Source of the DNA: JAEMQF01 sp031396305
GTDB taxonomy: Bacteria > Pseudomonadota > Gammaproteobacteria > Burkholderiales > Burkholderiaceae_C
Direction of reading: 5' to 3'
NCBI GenBank assembly: GCA_031396305.1
Contig: JANNKM010000174.1
Coordinates: 1 to 13,128, forward strand
Length of the DNA: 13,128 nucleotides
Shown: positions 1 through 6,961 of the stretch, piece after piece
How positions within the stretch are numbered: position 1 is the stretch's first letter
How the letters are laid out: each line of letters opens with the position of its first letter
The notes under the pieces: generated by a model
The model's input: the letters and a program-made list of their open reading frames with translations, nothing else
Databases searched by the model: none
What the model was told of the DNA's origin: nothing
Program-made: the position numbers and the translations under genes

Positions 1-92
1 GCAGGTAGCGGTCGGCATAGTCGTCGGGCACGCCGAGCCGCACACGGCCGGACAGCTGCTCGTCGGAGAAGGCCGCCAGCGCGCGCGCGCTG
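1..92 (-). pseudogene. LysR-type regulator fragment (partial, start of effector-binding domain)
   Basis: Read on the minus strand, the first bases give an open frame without stops containing LSGRVRLGVPDDYADRYL. This is the typical beginning of the LysR substrate-binding domain, just after the linker helix. The fragment runs off the left edge of the window on its C-terminal side and is cut on its N-terminal side around base 75-92, where livG coding sequence begins on the other strand. No HTH domain is present. Seen: the motif and the open frame. Known: this motif opens the regulatory domain in many proteobacterial LysR proteins. Inferred: the gene has been broken by a rearrangement or joined artificially. 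Only about 30 residues are visible, so which LysR subfamily it is cannot be said. Confidence 0.65.
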
Positions 93-94
93 GC
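75..94. repeat. 20-bp perfect palindrome at the livG / LysR junction
   Basis: GCCAGCGCGCGCGCGCTGGC is its own reverse complement over all 20 bases. To its right the plus strand reads as LivG; to its left the minus strand reads as a LysR regulator. Both coding frames can run into the palindrome, so the breakpoint lies inside it. Confidence 0.9.
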
Positions 95-365
95 CACCGA
101 CCCCAAGCTGATCGCGCTGGACGAGCCCGCCGCCGGCATGAACGCCACCGAGAAGGTGGTGCTGCGCGAGCTGATCGACCAGATCCGCAAGGACGGCCGC
201 ACCATCTTGCTGATCGAGCATGACGTGAAGCTGGTGATGGGCCTGTGTGACCGGGTGACAGTGCTCGACTACGGCAAGCAGATCGCCGAGGGCACGCCTT
301 ACGACGTGCAGCGCAACGAGAAGGTGATCGAGGCATATCTGGGCGCTGGCCACAAGGCACATTGA
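81..365 (+). pseudogene. livG: LivG C-terminal fragment, branched-chain amino acid ABC transporter ATPase
   Basis: The frame ending at the TGA at 363-365 carries the second half of a LivG-type ATPase: ARALATDPKLIALDEPAAGM (Walker B and D-loop, the end of the signature helix just before it), then LLIEHD with the H-loop histidine, and the typical LivG tail YGKQIAEGTP...VIEAYLG. LivG is normally about 255 residues; only about the last 94 are present. Walker A, Q-loop and the LSGG signature are missing. Upstream of base ~80 the livG frame no longer resembles LivG and meets stops at 18-20 and 6-8. The ATG at 138 is internal and not a real start. It is followed directly by livF, as in liv operons. 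The gene is broken at a palindrome shared with a LysR fragment, so either the locus is rearranged or the sequence is chimeric here. Confidence 0.85.
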
Positions 366-369
366 GCGC

Positions 370-373
370 AGGA
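370..373 (+). promoter_or_regulatory. Ribosome binding site of livF (decides start)
   Basis: AGGA lies six bases before the ATG at 380. This favours the ATG over the in-frame TTG at 362 that overlaps the livG stop codon. Confidence 0.6.
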
Positions 374-379
374 CAACAC

Positions 380-1105
380 ATGGCAACCAACAACAACCAA
401 GTCTTGCTCGAAGTCATCGGCCTGAAAGTCGCCTACGGCGGCATCCAGGCCGTCAAGGGCGTTTCGTTTCAAGTCAATGAGGGCGAACTCGTCAGCCTGA
501 TCGGCGCCAACGGCGCAGGCAAGACGACGACGCTCAAGGCCATCACCGGCACCCAGCCTGCGGCCGACGGCGACATTCGCTTCATGGGCCGCAGCGTCAA
601 GGGCCAAGGTTCGTGGGACCTCGTCAAGCAGGGCCTGGTGATGGTGCCCGAAGGGCGCGGCGTGTTCGCGCGCATGACGATCACGGAAAACCTGCTGATG
701 GGCGCCTTCGTGCGCGACGACGCCGAGATCGACGCCGACGTCGACAAAGTCTTCGCCGTGTTCCCACGCCTCAAGGAGCGCCGTGCGCAACTCGCCGGAA
801 CCATGAGCGGCGGCGAGCAACAAATGCTCGCGATGGGGCGCGCCCTGATGGCCCGGCCCAAAGTGTTGCTGCTGGACGAGCCGTCGATGGGCCTGTCGCC
901 CATCATGGTCGACAAGATCTTCGAAGTCATCGACAACTTTCATCGCGACGGCACGACGATCCTGCTGGTCGAGCAAAACGCGAGCCGCGCGCTGCAACTC
1001 GCGACGCGCGGTTATGTGATGGACTCGGGCGAGATCACGATGAGCGGCGAAGCCAAGACGTTGCTCAACGACCCCAAGGTGCGTGCCGCGTATCTGGGTG
1101 AGTGA
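380..1105 (+). CDS. livF: LivF, branched-chain amino acid ABC transporter ATP-binding protein
   Basis: A 241-residue ATPase of the high-affinity branched-chain amino acid / amide importer (LIV-I type), which pairs with LivG on the cytoplasmic face of LivH/LivM. All nucleotide-binding elements are visible: Walker A GANGAGKT (42-49), LivF-typical VPEGRGVF (89-96), signature MSGGEQQ (142-148), Walker B VLLLDEP (162-168) and LLVEQN (195-200), where LivF proteins have Gln at the usual switch-His position. The length fits the family (about 235 residues). The start ATG has an AGGA six bases upstream; an in-frame TTG at 362 is less likely. It follows the livG end by 14 bases and would be the last liv gene. 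Its substrate cannot be read from the ATPase; urea and amide uptake systems use the same architecture. Confidence 0.93.
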   Translation: MATNNNQVLLEVIGLKVAYGGIQAVKGVSFQVNEGELVSLIGANGAGKTTTLKAITGTQPAADGDIRFMGRSVKGQGSWDLVKQGLVMVPEGRGVFARMTITENLLMGAFVRDDAEIDADVDKVFAVFPRLKERRAQLAGTMSGGEQQMLAMGRALMARPKVLLLDEPSMGLSPIMVDKIFEVIDNFHRDGTTILLVEQNASRALQLATRGYVMDSGEITMSGEAKTLLNDPKVRAAYLGE

Positions 1106-1141
1106 CTGGCGCACGCGCCTGTGCCGACGGCGAGCGCCTCG

Positions 1142-2089
1142 ATGAAGAAGGTGCTGGTCGTGCGCTATTCGCAAACCGGTCAGTTGACAGCGCTGGCAGA
1201 CCGAGTCATTGCGCCGTTGCGTGAGGATGGGCGCTTTACAGTCACGGTGCTGCAGCTGGTGCCGATTCAGCCGTTTCCGTTCCCCTGGACCTTCTTCAAG
1301 TTTCTCGACGCGTTTCCCGAGTCGGCGCATCTGGTGCCGTGCCCCCTGGAGCCTCTGGGGTTGACCGGCGACGAAGACTTCGACCTCGTGATCCTGCCCT
1401 ACCAGGTGTGGTTCCTGGCGCCCTCGCAGCCGATCACGGCTGCGCTGAAAGACGCCACGGTCCAGCGCGTGTTGCGCGGCAGGCCGGTGGTGACGCTGAT
1501 CGCCTGCCGCAACATGTGGCTCTCAGCCCACGAGAAAGTTGCAAGTCTGCTGCAAGGCTGCGGTGCGCGCCTGATCGACAACGTCGTGCTCACAGACCCC
1601 GGCCCGACGTTGGCCACCTTCATCACTACGCCGCGCTGGCTGTTCACCGGCAAGAAGCAAGACTTTTGGGGCATGCCCGCTGCCGGCCTGAACGCGCAGC
1701 AAATTCACGGCACGCGCCGTTTCGGCATGGCGCTGCGCGAAGCTTTGTTGCAGGGTCGGGAGCAAGGCACGTTGCCGTTGCTCGCCGGCCTGGGCGCCGT
1801 ACGCGTCGACCCGCGCCTGTATTTCAGCGAACGCACCGGGACGCGCAGTTTTTTCGTTTGGGGCAAGCTGCTGATGGCCGCCGGACCGCCCGGAAGTCGG
1901 CGGCGCAAGCCCCTGCTGGCGCTGTACGTTGCATTCCTGGTGACGATGATCGCCACCCTCGTTCCGCTGAGTCTGGCGCTGCAAGCACTGTTGCGTCCTT
2001 TCATGCAAGCCTGGTTGTCTAGAATCGTGGTCCGGTTCGAGGCACCCTCGGGCTCGTCTACGGAACGCAGCCACCTGTATGAGGACTGA
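1142..2089 (+). CDS. darA: DarA-type dialkylresorcinol enzyme (flavodoxin-like)
   Basis: A 315-residue protein opening with MKKVLVVRYSQTGQL, a flavodoxin-like first strand and phosphate-binding loop (SQTG at 10-13), followed by further Rossmann-type strands (FDLVILPYQVW near 80-90, PVVTLIACRNMW near 115-126). Near residues 257-285 is a hydrophobic stretch long enough for one or two membrane passes, so the protein is probably membrane-associated. DarA homologues (often named dialkylresorcinol condensing enzyme) work with DarB and are needed to turn the DarB cyclohexanedione product into the aromatic dialkylresorcinol. The ATG at 1142 is preferred over the in-frame GTG at 1121 because the flavodoxin strand begins right after it; no strong ribosome site is seen for either. 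It overlaps darB by 11 bases. The assignment rests on the fold motif, length and adjacency to DarB. Confidence 0.8.
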   Translation: MKKVLVVRYSQTGQLTALADRVIAPLREDGRFTVTVLQLVPIQPFPFPWTFFKFLDAFPESAHLVPCPLEPLGLTGDEDFDLVILPYQVWFLAPSQPITAALKDATVQRVLRGRPVVTLIACRNMWLSAHEKVASLLQGCGARLIDNVVLTDPGPTLATFITTPRWLFTGKKQDFWGMPAAGLNAQQIHGTRRFGMALREALLQGREQGTLPLLAGLGAVRVDPRLYFSERTGTRSFFVWGKLLMAAGPPGSRRRKPLLALYVAFLVTMIATLVPLSLALQALLRPFMQAWLSRIVVRFEAPSGSSTERSHLYED

Positions 2090-3224
2090 AGTCTTTCTCA
2101 CCCGAACCGCCTCCTACCTGCCGTTTTCTCCCGTCGGCAACGAAGAAATCGAAGACGTCCTCGGCCAGATCGGCGGCAAGCCATCGCGCGCGCGGCGCGT
2201 CGTGTTGCGCAGCAACGGCATCACGTCGCGCCACTATGCCATCGACCGCGCGACCGGTGAGCCGGCGCTGAACAATGCGCAACTGACCGCAGCGGCGATC
2301 CGTGCGCTGGGCGACATCGGCAAGGTCGACTGCCTGGCGACGGGGACTTCGCTGCCCGACCAGTTGATGCCCAACCACGCCGTGATGGTGCACGGCGAAT
2401 TGGGCTGGCCGCGCCTGGAAGTCGTGGCGTGCGCGGGCATCTGCCTGGCCGGCACCGCGGCGCTGAAACACGCGTGGCTCACCTTGCGCGCCGGCGAAGG
2501 GCGTCGCGCCGTCGCCACCGGCTCGGAGTTGGCGTCGCCGATTCTGCTGGCGCGCAATTTCGAGAGCGAAAGCGAACACCGCATCGCCGCGCTCGAGGTG
2601 CACCCCGAGATTGCATTCGAGAAGGACTTCCTGCGCTGGATGCTGTCCGACGGTGCCGGCGCGGTGCTGCTGGAGACCACGCCGCGCGCGCCACTGTCGT
2701 TGCGCATCGACTGGATCGAGTTGTCTTCGGCGGCGCACGAACTGCCGGCGTGCATGTATGCAGGTGCGAAAAAGAACGCCGACGGAACGCTGCGCGGCTG
2801 GCTCAGCTTTTCGCCCGCAGAATGGGCGACGGAGTCGATCTTCACCGTGAAACAGGACGTGCGTTTGCTCAATGACAGCGTACGCCGCGCCACGCTGCGC
2901 GATCCGCTGGCGCAGCTGGTGCAAAAACGCAAGCTGCGGGCAGACGATTTTGACTGGTTCTTGCCTCACCTGTCGTCGCAGTTCTTCGTGCAGTCGATGA
3001 TCGAGGGACTCGCCGATGCCGGCTTGCCGATCCCGCGCGAGCGCTGGTTCAGCAATCTCGCGAGCAAAGGCAACACCGGATCCGCGGCGCCATTCATCAT
3101 GCTCGACGAATTGTTCCACTCCGGGCGCATCGAGCCCGGCCACACGCTGCTGATGTTCATTCCGGAAAGTGGGCGATTCTCCAGCGGCTTTGTCTGCATG
3201 GAAGCGGTGCGGGGCGTGGCCTGA
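2079..3224 (+). CDS. darB: DarB-type ketosynthase (KAS III-like), cyclohexanedione/resorcinol forming
   Basis: A 381-residue thiolase-fold enzyme of the KAS III group. The catalytic triad is visible: Cys118 in VVACAGICLAG, His297 in WFLPHLSSQ, and Asn332 in KGNTG. In the DarB/StlD family this enzyme joins two beta-keto or beta-keto/unsaturated acyl chains by Claisen and Michael-type steps into a 1,3-cyclohexanedione, which DarA then helps aromatise to a 2,5-dialkylresorcinol. The length is longer than housekeeping FabH (about 320 residues), as expected for the DarB/StlD group. Its start lies inside darA (11-base overlap), and its stop overlaps the next start as TGATG, so translation is likely coupled. 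No primary FabH role is expected in this context. An OleA or other KAS III relative is the main alternative, made unlikely by the DarA partner. Confidence 0.87.
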   Translation: MRTEVFLTRTASYLPFSPVGNEEIEDVLGQIGGKPSRARRVVLRSNGITSRHYAIDRATGEPALNNAQLTAAAIRALGDIGKVDCLATGTSLPDQLMPNHAVMVHGELGWPRLEVVACAGICLAGTAALKHAWLTLRAGEGRRAVATGSELASPILLARNFESESEHRIAALEVHPEIAFEKDFLRWMLSDGAGAVLLETTPRAPLSLRIDWIELSSAAHELPACMYAGAKKNADGTLRGWLSFSPAEWATESIFTVKQDVRLLNDSVRRATLRDPLAQLVQKRKLRADDFDWFLPHLSSQFFVQSMIEGLADAGLPIPRERWFSNLASKGNTGSAAPFIMLDELFHSGRIEPGHTLLMFIPESGRFSSGFVCMEAVRGVA

Positions 3225-3619
3225 TGGACGTCGACGCGGTTCCGCAGGAGGGCAACGCCACACTGGGGGGCCATCGCAAGGCGATGTATGCCCGCGGCGC
3301 CGACGGCCACCTCGTGATCACCCCGTCGCGCGGCTGGGAAGCCGAGGAAATCGTCACGCGCCACGCGGTGCAGACTCTCGATGCGCAGGCGCAGGAGGCA
3401 CGCGCGCGCGTTCACGCCGGGCTCGCGTCGCCGCTCGAGTACTGGATGTATGCGCGCCGCATGGACCCGGCCTTGCTCGCGCAGACAAGCGGCTTCTGGC
3501 AATGGCGTGTGAAGCGCCACCTGCACGCGGCCGGGTTTGCCAAGCTGCCGCAGCGGCATTTGCAGCGCTATGCGCAAGCGCTGGGCTTGACGCTCGACAC
3601 CTTGCGCAGCGTGCCGTGA
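3224..3619 (+). CDS. Small conserved-looking protein of unknown function between DarB and BtrH-like gene
   Basis: A 131-residue soluble protein that I do not recognise by name. The N-terminal third is polar, the middle (39-66) is charged and probably helical, and the C-terminal half has a dense helical pattern with Trp and Arg: LEYWMYARRMDPALLAQTSG, WQWRVKRHL, and RYAQALGLTLDTL. That last part resembles helices 2-5 of lambda-repressor/XRE domains (LAxxSG, then a basic recognition-like helix, then YAxALGxxxxxL), but helix 1 is not evident. No signal peptide, membrane segment or catalytic motif is seen. It starts at the ATG in TGATG formed with the darB stop and ends in GTGA with the next start, so it is a real, translationally coupled operon member. 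It may be a small accessory or scaffold protein of the pathway, or a degenerate regulator; neither is shown. Confidence 0.75.
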   Translation: MDVDAVPQEGNATLGGHRKAMYARGADGHLVITPSRGWEAEEIVTRHAVQTLDAQAQEARARVHAGLASPLEYWMYARRMDPALLAQTSGFWQWRVKRHLHAAGFAKLPQRHLQRYAQALGLTLDTLRSVP

Positions 3620-4605
3620 AGCCCTTGGCGTTTCAACATCGCCACGCCGCGCATTGCGAAAGCGGCGTGATCGCCAACCTCTACAGCCACCACGGCGTAC
3701 CGATGTCGGAGAGCATGGCGTTCGGCCTGGCGTCAGCGCTGTCGTTCGCCTACCTGCCGTTCATCAAGTTGTCCGGCCTGCCGCTGATTGCCTACCGAAT
3801 GCCGCCGCGCGCCATCATCAAGGGCTTGCTGGCGCCGCTCGCCGCGCGTTTTGCGTTCGAGACGTTTCGCAGCCCGCAAGCCGGTCAAGAGCGCCTTGAC
3901 GCCTTGCTCGCGCAAGGGCAACTCGTCGGCGTGCAAACCTCGGTGTACTGGCTGCCCTACTTTCCGCCCGACATGCGCTTTCATTTCAATGCGCACAACC
4001 TGCTCGTATACGGCAAGGAGGGGGACGACTATTTGATCGGCGACCCAGTGTTCGAAACACCGGTGCGCTGCCCGAGCGCGGATCTGGCGCGCGCGCGTTT
4101 CGCCAAGGGCCTGCTTGCGCCCAAGGGCTTGCTCTACTACCCGACGGCGATCGCGCGCGATGCCGTGACCTCCGACGCGCTGCTCAAGGCGATCCGCAAG
4201 ACCTGCCGCATCATGCTCGCGCCGGTGCCGGTTGCCGGCGTGGCCGGAATGCGCTTGTTGGCGCGCAAGTTGACGCGTCTGCCGGCCGGTGCCCCAGGGA
4301 CTACCGCGTTCATCGGCCACATCGTGCGCATGCAAGAAGAAATTGGCACCGGCGGCGCGGGCTTTCGTTTCATCTATGCGGCGTTCCTGCAAGAGGCGGC
4401 GCAGATCGCCGGCTTGCCGGCGCTCTCGCTTCTGGCGGATCGGCTGACGAACATCGGCGACGCCTGGCGCGCCCTGGCGTTGCAGGCCGCGCGCATGGTG
4501 AAGGGTCGTGAAACGATGGCTCCGGCGCAAATTGCGGCGCGCCTGCGCGAACAGGCTGCGCAAGAGGAGGTGTTCTTTCGCGACCTCAAAGCGGCCGTGG
4601 CCTGA
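3616..4605 (+). CDS. BtrH-like (BtrH N-terminal domain) cysteine acyltransferase-type protein
   Basis: A 329-residue protein with the pattern of the BtrH_N family: a Cys near the N terminus (Cys14 in HAAHCES), then ANLYSHHGVPMSESMAFGL with the family's SE..(A/V)FG signature, FAYLPFIK, and downstream NAHNLLVYG (His127) and LIGDPVF (Asp143). Cys14, His127 and Asp143 are spaced like a papain/C39-type triad. BtrH itself moves an acyl group from an acyl carrier protein to an aminoglycoside; relatives occur in flexirubin-type clusters. The C-terminal half (about 180-329) is helical and resembles the DUF4872-type tail. The GTG start forms GTGA with the preceding stop and places the Cys where the family has it; reading further upstream would add an unrelated extension. 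A role in taking an acyl chain off the nearby ACP is inferred from context. Confidence 0.8.
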   Translation: MKPLAFQHRHAAHCESGVIANLYSHHGVPMSESMAFGLASALSFAYLPFIKLSGLPLIAYRMPPRAIIKGLLAPLAARFAFETFRSPQAGQERLDALLAQGQLVGVQTSVYWLPYFPPDMRFHFNAHNLLVYGKEGDDYLIGDPVFETPVRCPSADLARARFAKGLLAPKGLLYYPTAIARDAVTSDALLKAIRKTCRIMLAPVPVAGVAGMRLLARKLTRLPAGAPGTTAFIGHIVRMQEEIGTGGAGFRFIYAAFLQEAAQIAGLPALSLLADRLTNIGDAWRALALQAARMVKGRETMAPAQIAARLREQAAQEEVFFRDLKAAVA

Positions 4606-4623
4606 GTTCTCGGGCCTGCCGCC

Positions 4624-5541
4624 ATGTTGACGATCGAACATCTGAGCTACCGCTACCCGAAGGCCGTCAACCCCGCCCTCGACGATGTGTCGCTGCACGC
4701 CAAGCGTGGCCAGGTGCTGGGCCTGCTCGGGCCAAATGGGGCGGGCAAGACGACGCTGATCTCGCACCTCTCGGGCTTGCACGCCGTGCAGCGCGGGCAG
4801 GTGCTGATCGACGGGCAATCGTTGGCGGCAGTGCGCGCCAGCACACCGACGCGCATTGCCGTCGCGCCGCAAGAGTATGCCTTCTACCCGATGCTCAGCG
4901 TCGCCGAGAACCTCGCGTGTTTCGCCGCGGCCGGGCGCTTGACCGGTGCAAAGCGCGGCGAGCGCATCTCGGCCTGCCTGGCGTTTGCGCAACTCGAGCG
5001 CTTCGCGGGAACAAGAGCCGACACGCTGTCGGGCGGCCTGAAGCGCCGCCTGAACCTGGCGATCGCGCTGCTGCCCGAGCCCGAATTGCTGCTGTTCGAC
5101 GAACCCACCGTCGGCGTCGATCCGCAGTCGCGCGCCTTTGTGTTGGAGGCGATCCGCAACCTCGCCAAAGACGGCGCCGCAGTGATCTACGCCTCGCACT
5201 ACATGGAGGAGATCGAGGCGATGGCCGAGCACGTCGTGATCCTGGACCACGGGCGCGTGCTGCGCGCCGGCCTGCTTGACGAGTTGCTGGTGCAAGACAG
5301 CGGCATGCTGACGCTCGCGGCCGACGGCCTGCCGGCCGAGGCGTTGACGGCAATCCTGTCGCGCTTCGGCACGGTGCGCTCGCTTGGCGAACGCTTCCAA
5401 CTGCGCTCGGCAACGCCGCCCGCCGAAGTGCTGGCTGCGCTTGACGCCGCCGGGGCGCGCGTGCGCCACGCCGAATTCGGCCGCGCCAACCTCGAACAGT
5501 TGTTCCTGGCGCTGACGCATCGCTCGTTGCGCGACGAATAG
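4624..5541 (+). CDS. ABC-2 type transporter ATP-binding protein
   Basis: A 305-residue ATPase with Walker A GPNGAGKT (36-43), Q-loop Gln83 in VAPQEYAFYP, signature LSGGLKRR (135-142), Walker B LLLFDEP (155-161) and switch His192 in YASHYME. The order and the GGLKRR form are typical of the DrrA/NodI-like exporter group, followed by a C-terminal extension of about 80 residues. It pairs with the permease 11 bases downstream. Lying between the BtrH-like gene and the ACP, the pair most likely exports the pathway product or moves a lipid intermediate across the inner membrane; the substrate is inferred from context only. The gap to the preceding gene is 18 bases, and no good ribosome site is visible before the ATG, which may mean coupled translation. 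Confidence 0.92.
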   Translation: MLTIEHLSYRYPKAVNPALDDVSLHAKRGQVLGLLGPNGAGKTTLISHLSGLHAVQRGQVLIDGQSLAAVRASTPTRIAVAPQEYAFYPMLSVAENLACFAAAGRLTGAKRGERISACLAFAQLERFAGTRADTLSGGLKRRLNLAIALLPEPELLLFDEPTVGVDPQSRAFVLEAIRNLAKDGAAVIYASHYMEEIEAMAEHVVILDHGRVLRAGLLDELLVQDSGMLTLAADGLPAEALTAILSRFGTVRSLGERFQLRSATPPAEVLAALDAAGARVRHAEFGRANLEQLFLALTHRSLRDE

Positions 5542-5552
5542 CCAGACGCAAG

Positions 5553-6707
5553 ATGCTCGCCGCGCTCATCAGGAAAGAACTGCTCGCGCTGACGCGCGAC
5601 GCGCACGGTCTGGCAGCGCTGTTCCTGATGCCGGTGATGTTCATCGTCATCATGTCGCTCGCGCTGAAAGACGTGTACAGCCCGCCGACGCGCACGCTGC
5701 GCTACAGCGTCGATGCGCAGGACAGCGGCGCGAACACGGGATCGCTGCTCGCGCAGTGGCAGCGCCAGCACGGCCCGCCGCGGCCACTGGGCGCCGATTG
5801 GCAGGAACGGCTGCGCTCGGGCCAGCTCAAGTACGTGCTCGTGCTGCAGGCTGGCCTGTCGGACGAACTGGCGACGCCGGCGTTGCCGAAGGTCGCGCTC
5901 ATCAAGCTGCTCGCCGAACCCGGCATCGACGCGAACCTGTTCAACGCGCTGCGTGCCGAACTGAGCGGCATGGCCGGCGAATCGAAAGCGCGCCACGCGC
6001 TCGCCGCTGCCGGCGCGCCAGCGCCGCCGGAGGCGTCGATGCTGAGCGTCGTGCACGCCGAGCGTTTTGCGACGAGCGGCCCGCAACCCAGCGCCGTGCA
6101 GCAAAACGTTCCGGCGTGGCTGGTGTTCGGCATGTTCTTCGTGATCGCGGCGATGTCCAGCCTGTTTGTGCACGAGCGCAGCACGGGGGCGCTGGCGCGG
6201 CTGCAAAGCCTGGGCGTTCCGCGTGCGGTGCTGCTCGCATCGAAGGCCTTGCCCTACCTCGGCGTGAACGCGATTCAGGCGGCATTGATGCTGGCCGTGG
6301 GCGTGTGGCTGATGCCGTTGATCGGCGGCGACGCGCTGTCGCTGCAAGGCATCCACTGGGGCGCGTTGTTCGTCACGCTGGTTGCGTTGAGCCTGGCCGC
6401 AGTGGGCATGGCCCTGGCGCTCGCGTGCGCGCTGCGCACGCATGCGCAAGCCACCGCGGTGGGCCCGATCGTCAACGTGTTGATGGCGGCGATCGGCGGC
6501 ATCATGGTGCCCAAGTTCGTGATGCCTGCCTTCATGCAACGCATCGCCGAATGGTCGCCGATGAACTGGGGACTCGAGGCATTGCTGAGCGTGTTGCTGC
6601 GCGGCGGCGATGTCGCCGCGGCGATGCCGCATGTGCTGCGCCTGGGTGGCTTTGCGGTGCTGATGTTCGCGATCGCCGCGCTCTTGTTCGGGCGCGCGCC
6701 ACGATGA
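5553..6707 (+). CDS. ABC-2 type transporter permease
   Basis: A 384-residue inner-membrane protein with the ABC2_membrane_3 layout. A short cytoplasmic start (ALIRKELLALTRD) leads to one membrane helix at about 20-38. A long periplasmic domain (about 40-185) follows, then PAWLVFGMFFVIAAMSSLF opens the C-terminal membrane block of about five more helices (190-380), with the typical HERSTGALARLQSLGVPR coupling region after the second helix. It forms a transporter with the ATPase upstream; as a half-size permease it would act as a homodimer. Its stop overlaps the next start (ATGA). The large extracytoplasmic domain is shared with YhhJ/YbhR-type exporters, which hand substrates to periplasmic partners; no such partner gene is next to it. 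Confidence 0.9.
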   Translation: MLAALIRKELLALTRDAHGLAALFLMPVMFIVIMSLALKDVYSPPTRTLRYSVDAQDSGANTGSLLAQWQRQHGPPRPLGADWQERLRSGQLKYVLVLQAGLSDELATPALPKVALIKLLAEPGIDANLFNALRAELSGMAGESKARHALAAAGAPAPPEASMLSVVHAERFATSGPQPSAVQQNVPAWLVFGMFFVIAAMSSLFVHERSTGALARLQSLGVPRAVLLASKALPYLGVNAIQAALMLAVGVWLMPLIGGDALSLQGIHWGALFVTLVALSLAAVGMALALACALRTHAQATAVGPIVNVLMAAIGGIMVPKFVMPAFMQRIAEWSPMNWGLEALLSVLLRGGDVAAAMPHVLRLGGFAVLMFAIAALLFGRAPR

Positions 6708-6961
6708 GTTCACGCATCGCCGAACTCAAACTGCTCGTGCTTGAAGCGGCCGAGAAGGCGCTGCCCGAGGGCGGTTTGCTCGACGACGAGATGCTCTTCG
6801 GCCCGGACTCGCGCCTCGGCCTGGACTCGCTCGACGCGCTGCAGATTTCAATGGCGATACAGGAACGGTTTGGCGTGCGCATGGCCGACAGCAAGGAGAC
6901 GCGGCGCGCCCTTGCGTCGATCGCGAGCCTGGCCCACCACTTGCGCAAACGCGGCGCATGA
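6704..6961 (+). CDS. Acyl carrier protein (first)
   Basis: An 85-residue carrier protein with the phosphopantetheine site GLDSLDAL; Ser42 would carry the prosthetic group. The flanking acidic helix-2 residues and the four-helix pattern are normal for ACPs, with a rather basic C-terminal tail (LRKRGA). It starts in the ATGA overlap with the permease stop and ends in an ATGA overlap with the ketosynthase start, so it is made in step with both. It is probably the dedicated carrier for one of the acyl chains condensed by DarB, or the donor for the BtrH-like protein. It is clearly distinct in sequence from the second ACP at 9898-10137. Confidence 0.9.
   Translation: MSSRIAELKLLVLEAAEKALPEGGLLDDEMLFGPDSRLGLDSLDALQISMAIQERFGVRMADSKETRRALASIASLAHHLRKRGA

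Noticed and set aside
299..1330. Minus-strand open frame of 343 codons opposite livF
   Set aside because: Antisense shadow of livF, which has all ABC ATPase motifs.
3169..3615. Upstream extension of the BtrH-like frame
   Set aside because: It overlaps darB and the small gene in another frame; the GTG at 3616 (GTGA coupling) puts the Cys at the family position.
3733..5520. Long minus-strand open frame (595 codons) opposite the BtrH-like and ABC ATPase genes
   Set aside because: It is the complement of two genes with clear motifs; its translation is Arg/Gln/His-rich and low in domain signals, as expected for a shadow frame in high-G+C DNA.
5199..6713. Minus-strand open frame of 504 codons opposite the ABC permease
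   Set aside because: His/Arg/Gln-rich translation opposite a well-defined membrane protein; no motif.
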